Assembly: GCA_023406985.1 (NCBI GenBank)
Contig: JAEXTK010000025.1
Span: 1 to 10,659 of the forward strand
DNA: 10,659 nucleotides
Reading direction: 5' to 3'
Source of the DNA: Spirochaetota bacterium
GTDB lineage: Bacteria > Spirochaetota > Spirochaetia > Treponematales > Breznakiellaceae
The notes under the pieces were generated by a model. The model saw only the letters and a list, made by a program, of their open reading frames with translations. It was not told the origin of the DNA and did not search any database. Numbering within the stretch: position 1 is the first letter of the stretch; every line of letters begins with the position of its first letter. Shown piece by piece: positions 6,947 through 10,659 of this stretch. Both the position numbers and the translations under genes were made by a program.

Positions 6947-7381
6947 ATGAACGCGGTAACCGGCAGGAAGAAATTCAAAAGATCCCGTCAGCGCGAGCGG
7001 ATACTTGAAACCTTGCGTGGCACGAAAAGCCACCCAACCGCGGGCTGGGTCTACGATGTGCTCAAGAAAGAGTCCCCCGAACTGAGTCTCGGCACGGTAT
7101 ACCGTAACCTCAACATCCTCAACGAGCTGGGGCTCGTGAGGATACTGCGGTCGGGCAGCACCTTCGACCGGTTCGATGCGGATACGAGTCCTCACTACCA
7201 CTTCGTGTGCGAAGACTGCGGCAAGGTGGAGGACGTGGAACTCACCGTAGACCACGACTTGGACGACCGCGTCGCCGCTCTCATGGGCCGCATCGTGACG
7301 GGGCATCGACTGGATTTCTTCGGTCTCTGCCCTGCGTGCCAGGCCGAGCGCGAGGCCGAACTCAAGCACCAGCCCGCCTGA
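6947..7381 (+). CDS. perR: Fur-family regulator, PerR-like peroxide sensor
   Basis: A 144-residue metal-dependent DNA-binding repressor. The N-terminal winged helix spans about 10-70, with the recognition-helix block LSLGTVYRNLNILNELGLV at 47-64. The dimerisation domain follows, with two structural-zinc CxxC pairs at C88/C91 and C128/C131. Aligned from memory to B. subtilis PerR, the regulatory metal ligands H37, D85, H91, H93 and D104 correspond to H29, D77, H83, H85 and D96. The aspartate at the D104 position distinguishes PerR from Fur, which carries glutamate there, so peroxide sensing by histidine oxidation is the favoured role. The usual TPQR is RSRQR here. GGAG five bases before the ATG supports the start. 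It has its own promoter but could also be read from the operon upstream. Regulation of iron or manganese uptake instead of peroxide defence is the main alternative. Confidence 0.88.
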   Translation: MNAVTGRKKFKRSRQRERILETLRGTKSHPTAGWVYDVLKKESPELSLGTVYRNLNILNELGLVRILRSGSTFDRFDADTSPHYHFVCEDCGKVEDVELTVDHDLDDRVAALMGRIVTGHRLDFFGLCPACQAEREAELKHQPA

Positions 7382-7406
7382 ACGGACCTCCTCGCGGCGC
7401 TTCGGG

Positions 7407-7475
7407 GAGCGCGCTTGGGCGAGCGCTCGCTTCGTGGCGCGCTCACCTGAGCGCGTTCAGATGAGCGCGCGCTCA
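7407..7475. terminator. Palindrome cluster between convergent genes
   Basis: The junction of perR and the convergent MocR-type gene is built from GAGCGC and GCGCTC elements. GAGCGCGC (7407-7414) pairs with GCGCGCTC (7437-7444); inside it is a perfect 12-bp palindrome GCGAGCGCTCGC (7419-7430). CTGA/TCAG (7447-7450, 7457-7460) and a perfect 14-bp palindrome TGAGCGCGCGCTCA (7462-7475) follow, the latter inside the last codons of the MocR-type gene. Either strand could fold strongly, so a bidirectional transcript end is plausible. No T tract follows on either strand, so the call as terminator is tentative. Confidence 0.45.
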
Positions 7476-8869
7476 AAGAAGTCGTTCCCCGACTTCCGCG
7501 CGGCCTCCTCCATGGCATGGATCGCGCGGGGAATCTCCTCCGTTTCCAGGCTCCCGAACCCGATGCGGAACGCGAGCGCCCCTTCGGAGCCTTCCTGCCA
7601 ATAGTCCGGACCCGGCGACACCGAAACCCCTTGGGCTTTACATTCCGCCATGAAACGCCCCAGATCCATCCCCTTTTCCAACCGGCCGAGCAGGCAGAGA
7701 CCCGCGGGCGGATCATCGAAGCGCAGGGTCGGGGAAGCGGCGCCGAGCGCCGCGCGGAGGGCGACCCGTACGGCGGCATAATGGGGCCGCACGCGCCGCA
7801 GGTGCGCCCCGTAAGCGCCGGTCTCCAGATACCGCGCCAAACCCCGCTGGATGAGGGCGGAGCCGCAGATATCGTCCGCCGATTTCACCGCGAGCAGCTT
7901 CGCGATGGTCCGCTCGTCGGCGCTCACGCCGGCCACCCGGAGCGCGGGCAGGAGACACTTGGAGAAGGTCCGGATATGGATCACCCGGGAACCGGGTATG
8001 GATGCGGACAGGGCGGCGAGCCGCGGCGGCTTCTCTTCCAGGTAATCGAGGTCTCCGAGGTAATCGTCCTCTAGGATGGTGAACCCGTACCGGGCGGAGG
8101 CGCGGAGCACGAGCTCCCGCGTTTCCCGATCCCAGCTCCGGCCGCTCGGGTTTCCGTACGTCGGGCAACAGTAGAAGAGGTCGAACCGGCCCGCCGCGCA
8201 CGCTTTCTCCAGAGCGGCGGGGTCGGGCCCCGCGGTCGCGGCACGGACGGGCACGAGCTCGGCCCCCGCGGACGCGAACGCCAACCGCGCGCCGGGATAC
8301 GTCGGGTCCTCCACGGCAACCCGTGTCCCCTTGCCTGCCGCTCGCGCGATGATCGCGATAGCCTGTTGGGCGCCGGCGGTGACGAGTATGCCTTTCTCGG
8401 GGTCGGCCGGGATGCCGTCCGCCTCGTCCAGCTCAGCCAACATCGCACGCAAGGCCCGCGATCCCCGGTAGTCCTCGTATCCGCCCGCCTCCGGATCCAT
8501 AGCGGCCACCTCCGCGCTCACCCGGGCGAAGTCCGCGGTAGGGTGGAGGCGGAGGTTCGGCTCGATGCGGTGCAGGGGCAGGATCGTCCGCTCTCCCTCG
8601 CCGGCCTTCCGCAGCGCGGCGGCCAGGGAGGAGACGACGAAACCGGAGCGGGGATGCGCGGCGATGAGCCTGCGATCCACGAGGTTCCGGTAAGCGGCCG
8701 CGGCGGTGGCCGCGCTGATGCCGAGACGGGCGGAAAGTGACCGAAGGGAAGGGAGCTTCCGGCCGCCTTCGAGCTTGCCCGCGACGATGGCATCCGCGAA
8801 CGCGTCCGCGATCTGGGACTGTACCGGCATTCGAGAAGTTCTGTCTATCTGTACTATATCAGAAAGCAT
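7457..8869 (-). CDS. MocR-type transcription regulator (GntR HTH plus aminotransferase fold)
   Basis: A 470-residue regulator of the MocR/PdxR/GabR class. A GntR-type winged helix covers about 10-80 (RKLPSLRSLSARLGISAATAAAAYRNL at about 37-63, then RSGFVVSS). A class I aminotransferase-like effector domain fills about 105-460. PLP-binding features are kept: GNPSG with N240, LEDDY at 266-270, the Schiff-base lysine K304 in TFSKCLLPALRVAG, and R435 in FRIGFGS. The domain therefore probably binds PLP and senses an amine or amino acid rather than catalysing turnover. The ATG at 8869 has AAAGGA seven bases upstream and leaves the usual short N-terminal lead. It is divergent from a class I aminotransferase gene 71 bp away, the classic MocR arrangement, so it most likely controls that gene and itself. 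A minus-strand promoter TCGACG-17 bp-TACAAT (8926 to 8898) is possible. Confidence 0.92.
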   Translation of the reverse strand: MLSDIVQIDRTSRMPVQSQIADAFADAIVAGKLEGGRKLPSLRSLSARLGISAATAAAAYRNLVDRRLIAAHPRSGFVVSSLAAALRKAGEGERTILPLHRIEPNLRLHPTADFARVSAEVAAMDPEAGGYEDYRGSRALRAMLAELDEADGIPADPEKGILVTAGAQQAIAIIARAAGKGTRVAVEDPTYPGARLAFASAGAELVPVRAATAGPDPAALEKACAAGRFDLFYCCPTYGNPSGRSWDRETRELVLRASARYGFTILEDDYLGDLDYLEEKPPRLAALSASIPGSRVIHIRTFSKCLLPALRVAGVSADERTIAKLLAVKSADDICGSALIQRGLARYLETGAYGAHLRRVRPHYAAVRVALRAALGAASPTLRFDDPPAGLCLLGRLEKGMDLGRFMAECKAQGVSVSPGPDYWQEGSEGALAFRIGFGSLETEEIPRAIHAMEEAARKSGNDFFERALI

Positions 8870-8906
8870 GAAAATTTCCTTTATATACGTTGTCTGTATT
8901 GTATCA
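8849..8906. promoter_or_regulatory. 13-bp direct repeat pair, candidate MocR operator
   Basis: CTGTACTATATCA (8849-8861) and CTGTATTGTATCA (8894-8906) match at 11 of 13 positions, are in the same orientation and start 45 bp apart, a little over four helical turns. The second copy covers the likely -35 region of the aminotransferase promoter and the -10 of the MocR promoter. The first lies just inside the MocR reading frame. TATCA-CTT-TGATA (8902-8914) adds an inverted repeat to the second copy. Direct-repeat operators bound by a dimer are known for several MocR regulators (GabR, TauR, PdxR types). Assignment to this regulator is inference. Confidence 0.55.
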
Positions 8907-8918
8907 CTTTGATAGGAT
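8890..8918 (+). promoter_or_regulatory. Probable promoter of the aminotransferase gene
   Basis: TTGTCT (8890-8895) and TAGGAT (8913-8918) are separated by 17 bases, each with four of six consensus bases. Transcription would start near 8925, giving a leader of about 16 bases that contains GGAGG at 8930-8934. The boxes are weak, in keeping with an activator-dependent promoter, and are interleaved with a possible leftward MocR promoter. Confidence 0.4.
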
Positions 8919-8940
8919 GGCGTCGAGACGGAGGTTCAGT

Positions 8941-10122
8941 ATGGAAGGACGATTCGCGCGGCGCATGTCGGCCATGAAGCCCTCATCGATTCGGGAGATA
9001 CTCAAGACGACCGAACGGCCGGAAGTAATCTCCTTCGCGGGAGGCCTGCCGGCGCCCGAGCTGTTCCCGGTAGATGACGTCCGCGTTTCGGCGGAGCGCG
9101 TGCTCGAGGAAATCGGCCCGCGCGCGCTCCAGTACGGCATCACCGACGGCGTGCCCGCCCTGCGCGATCGCCTCGCGGCCGAGATGGCCGCCCGCGGCGT
9201 CGCCTGCACCGCCGACGACATCCTCATCACCACCGGCTCGCAACAGTCCCTCGATCTGGTGGGGAAGATCTTCCTGGACCCGGGCGACATCGTGCTCACG
9301 GAGAATCCGACCTACCTTGCGGCCATCCAGTCCTTCCAATGCTTCGAGGCGCGGTTCCAGCCGGTGTCCACCGACGACGACGGGATCATCCCGGAGGCCG
9401 TCGACGAACTCGCCGGTCGCGTCGCGGCCCGCTTCCTCTACGTGATCCCCAATTTCCAGAATCCGACCGGCCGCACCCTAAGCGCCGAGCGGCGCCGGGC
9501 CCTCTACGAGGTCGCCGTCAGGCGCGGCCTGACGATCGTGGAGGACGACCCCTATGGCAAGCTCCGCTACCGCGGGGAGGCCGTGCCGCCCATCAAATCC
9601 TTCGATACGACCGGCTCGGTCATTTACCTGAGCACGTTCTCGAAGATCGTCGCTCCCGGCTTCCGCACGGGCTGGGCCGTCGCGCCCCGGCCGATCCGGG
9701 AAAAGCTCATCATCGCGAAGCAGGCCGCCGACCTCCACACCTCGAGCCTCGACCAGCTCATCCTGGAACGGTACCTGCGGGACTTCGACAACCCGTCCCA
9801 CGTCGAACGGGTCAGGAAGGCGTACGGCGAGCGGTACGCCCTGATGGACGAGCGCCTTGCGGCTGCCATGCCCGCGGGATATACGTGGACAAAGCCCGAC
9901 GGCGGCATGTTCCTCTGGGTCACCGGGCCCGGCCATATCGATACGACCGCCCTGCTCGAGAAGGCTTTGGAGCGCAACGTCGCGTTCGTGCCCGGCGCGG
10001 ATTTCTTCCCCGACCACGAAGGGACGAACTGCATGCGCCTCAACTTCTCCAACGCGCGCCCCGAATTGATTCGGGAAGGCATCGATCGCCTCGCCCGGCT
10101 CTGCCGGGATCTTCGTTCCTAA
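8941..10122 (+). CDS. Class I/II PLP-dependent aminotransferase (2-aminoadipate/LysN-like)
   Basis: A 393-residue cytoplasmic transaminase of fold type I. Motifs in order: ISFAGGLPAPELFP (30-43), the N-terminal signature of the LysN/2-aminoadipate and valine-pyruvate-like subgroup; TTGSQQSLDL (97-106) at the cofactor phosphate site; NPTG with N174; EDDPYG with D203 and Y205; the Schiff-base lysine K235 in STFSKIVAPGFRTGW; and the substrate-carboxylate arginine R366 in CMRLNFS. All catalytic residues are present, so it should be active. The ATG at 8941 is preferred over ATG 8917 and TTG 8890 because a full GGAGG lies six bases before it and the extra codons add nothing family-like. The substrate cannot be fixed; alpha-aminoadipate, branched-chain or aromatic amino acids are candidates. 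The divergent MocR-type gene is probably its regulator. Transcription probably ends before or within the following tRNA unit; no terminator is seen in the 47-base gap. Confidence 0.92.
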   Translation: MEGRFARRMSAMKPSSIREILKTTERPEVISFAGGLPAPELFPVDDVRVSAERVLEEIGPRALQYGITDGVPALRDRLAAEMAARGVACTADDILITTGSQQSLDLVGKIFLDPGDIVLTENPTYLAAIQSFQCFEARFQPVSTDDDGIIPEAVDELAGRVAARFLYVIPNFQNPTGRTLSAERRRALYEVAVRRGLTIVEDDPYGKLRYRGEAVPPIKSFDTTGSVIYLSTFSKIVAPGFRTGWAVAPRPIREKLIIAKQAADLHTSSLDQLILERYLRDFDNPSHVERVRKAYGERYALMDERLAAAMPAGYTWTKPDGGMFLWVTGPGHIDTTALLEKALERNVAFVPGADFFPDHEGTNCMRLNFSNARPELIREGIDRLARLCRDLRS

Positions 10123-10128
10123 AAACGC

Positions 10129-10157
10129 TGGACAAAGCCGAGTATAATTGCTATATT
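10129..10157 (+). promoter_or_regulatory. Promoter of the tRNA-Cys gene
   Basis: TGGACA (10129-10134) and TATATT (10152-10157) each match five of six consensus bases and are exactly 17 bases apart. The predicted transcript start near 10164 lies about six bases before the mature tRNA. A TATAAT at 10143-10148 lacks a partner at the right distance and looks coincidental. Confidence 0.75.
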
Positions 10158-10169
10158 CGGCCGGCAACC

Positions 10170-10241
10170 GGCGCCGTACCCAAGCGGTAAGGGAGAGGTC
10201 TGCAAAACCTTTATGCGGCAGTTCGATTCTGCCCGGCGCCT
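10170..10241 (+). tRNA. tRNA-Cys (GCA)
   Basis: A complete 72-base cloverleaf. Acceptor stem GGCGCCG/CGGCGCC (10170-10176 with 10234-10240); three-pair D stem CCC/GGG; anticodon stem GAGGT/ACCTT with one G-U pair; loop CTGCAAA giving anticodon GCA (10202-10204); 5-base variable loop; T stem GGCAG/CTGCC with loop TTCGATT. The discriminator base is T, as expected for cysteine tRNA. CCA is not encoded. It stands as a single-gene unit with its own promoter and terminator. Confidence 0.97.
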
Positions 10242-10245
10242 ACGG

Positions 10246-10284
10246 AAGCGGCTACCGTCCAGCGAGGATGGTAGCCGCTTTTTT
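10246..10284 (+). terminator. Rho-independent terminator of the tRNA-Cys unit
   Basis: AAGCGGCTACC (10246-10256) pairs perfectly with GGTAGCCGCTT (10270-10280). The stem continues inward with one G-U and three Watson-Crick pairs to a 5-base AGCGA loop. T residues from 10279 to 10284 end the structure. It starts five bases after the tRNA. Confidence 0.93.
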
Positions 10285-10319
10285 ATGTTCCGGGCGGAAT
10301 CGAAACTCCGCGTGCGCCA

Positions 10320-10370
10320 ACTAGTGTCCCGAAGCTTTGGGGAAACCTGAACTAAAGCGACGCCTCCACC
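10320..10370. other. Non-coding spacer with an imperfect palindrome, possible insertion-element edge
   Basis: The stretch after the tRNA terminator has no credible gene. CCCGAAGCTTTGGG (10328-10341) is a 14-bp palindrome apart from one G/T pair. It is preceded by CTAGTGT and followed, 30 bases on, by the stop codon of the minus-strand fragment. A terminal inverted repeat followed closely by the transposase stop codon would look like this. The other end of any such element is outside the window. Confidence 0.25.
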
Positions 10371-10659
10371 TCATGCGAACGCGAACTGCGGAAGCCTCCC
10401 TCCCTCCACCTTCCCCAACTCCGGCCTGTAGATCGCTTTCTTCCATATCGCTTCGTCCATCACGTCCAGCGCGAGGCGCGTCAGAAATGCCCGCATCCCG
10501 AAGAACGATCTTCGTCCCTCCGCGACCAAGGCCCGCGCGATCCCCGCGACCTCCGCATGCGTTCGCTCCTCCCCCTTCGGCGCCTTGATCAGAAACCGTT
10601 TCGCGTAGTTGTGGTACGTCGCGTACACCGACAGCCGCGACAGCCCGTTCGCCCCATCC
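10371..10659 (-). CDS. C-terminal part of an unrecognised protein, possibly a transposase (cut by window edge)
   Basis: An open frame enters at the right window edge and stops at 10371, giving at least 96 codons including the stop (frame offset by one base at the edge). An internal GTG at 10628 exists, but the frame stays open beyond it (DGANGLSRLS upstream), so the true start is probably outside. Visible features are a basic, aromatic YATYHNYAKRF segment, a RTHAEVAGIARAL block and a basic C-terminal half. A YHN(Y/F)-basic segment followed by T-x-x-x-AGI resembles the tail of several DDE transposase families, but I do not recognise a specific one and no catalytic residue lies in the window. 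GC content is like its neighbours. A hypothetical chromosomal protein is the alternative. Confidence 0.5.
   Translation of the reverse strand, partial: DGANGLSRLSVYATYHNYAKRFLIKAPKGEERTHAEVAGIARALVAEGRRSFFGMRAFLTRLALDVMDEAIWKKAIYRPELGKVEGGRLPQFAFA

Noticed and set aside
8880..8885. TATAAA as -10 box for the MocR-type gene
   Set aside because: Transcription would start about four bases before the ATG and miss the AAAGGA ribosome site.
8890..8940. Earlier TTG or ATG starts for the aminotransferase
   Set aside because: They lack a good ribosome site and overlap the promoter region; ATG 8941 has GGAGG at six bases.
10337..10588. Plus-strand small protein after the tRNA
   Set aside because: Serine/proline/arginine-rich shadow of the minus-strand frame, without ribosome site or domain.
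1..10659. CRISPR array, toxin-antitoxin pair, phage or defence genes
   Set aside because: No spaced repeats and no such gene families were seen; the only repeats are the short ones listed.

Overview
The window is 10.7 kb of GC-rich (roughly two-thirds G+C) bacterial chromosome, densely packed with ordinary-looking genes. Sigma70-type promoters with TATAAT-like boxes and strong GGAGG ribosome sites point to a bacterium. A nucleoside-type BMP-family ABC transporter in an operon with a purine nucleoside phosphorylase, plus a PerR-type regulator, would suit a free-living or gut spirochaete or a Firmicutes-like lineage. The taxon cannot be fixed from the sequence alone.

Layout. (1) 46-1776, minus: a secreted GH3 exo-beta-glucanase/beta-glucosidase. 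(2) 1777-1931: divergent intergenic region with a very good promoter for the rightward operon. (3) 1932-6912, plus: a tightly coupled operon of ABC ATPase, permease, permease, DeoD-type purine nucleoside phosphorylase and NfsB-like nitroreductase, in which three of four junctions overlap and the fourth has a 2-nt gap. (4) 6947-7381, plus: a Fur-family regulator with the full PerR metal-site residue set and its own promoter. (5) 7382-7475: a convergent junction full of GC-rich palindromes. (6) 7457-8869, minus: a MocR-type (GntR HTH fused to aminotransferase fold) regulator, divergent from (7) a class I PLP aminotransferase at 8941-10122, plus. A 13-bp imperfect direct repeat spans their shared control region. 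(8) 10170-10241, plus: tRNA-Cys(GCA) with a clear promoter and a textbook intrinsic terminator. (9) 10371-10659, minus: the C-terminal end of an unrecognised protein, possibly a transposase, running off the window.

How the genes fit together: the transporter brings in nucleosides and DeoD phosphorolyses them to base plus (deoxy)ribose-1-phosphate, making a purine-nucleoside salvage unit. It lacks the substrate-binding lipoprotein that this transporter class needs, so that protein must be encoded elsewhere. The nitroreductase is translationally coupled to deoD, and the peroxide-type regulator follows immediately. The MocR/aminotransferase pair looks like a self-contained regulated amino-acid or amine catabolism unit of unknown substrate.

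I found no CRISPR array, toxin-antitoxin pair, defence system, phage module or riboswitch. The points most worth checking are the candidate MocR operator, the tandem 15-bp start-codon repeat at the deoD/nitroreductase junction, the PerR residue set, the palindrome cluster and the possible insertion-sequence end. None amounts to a clearly new system.
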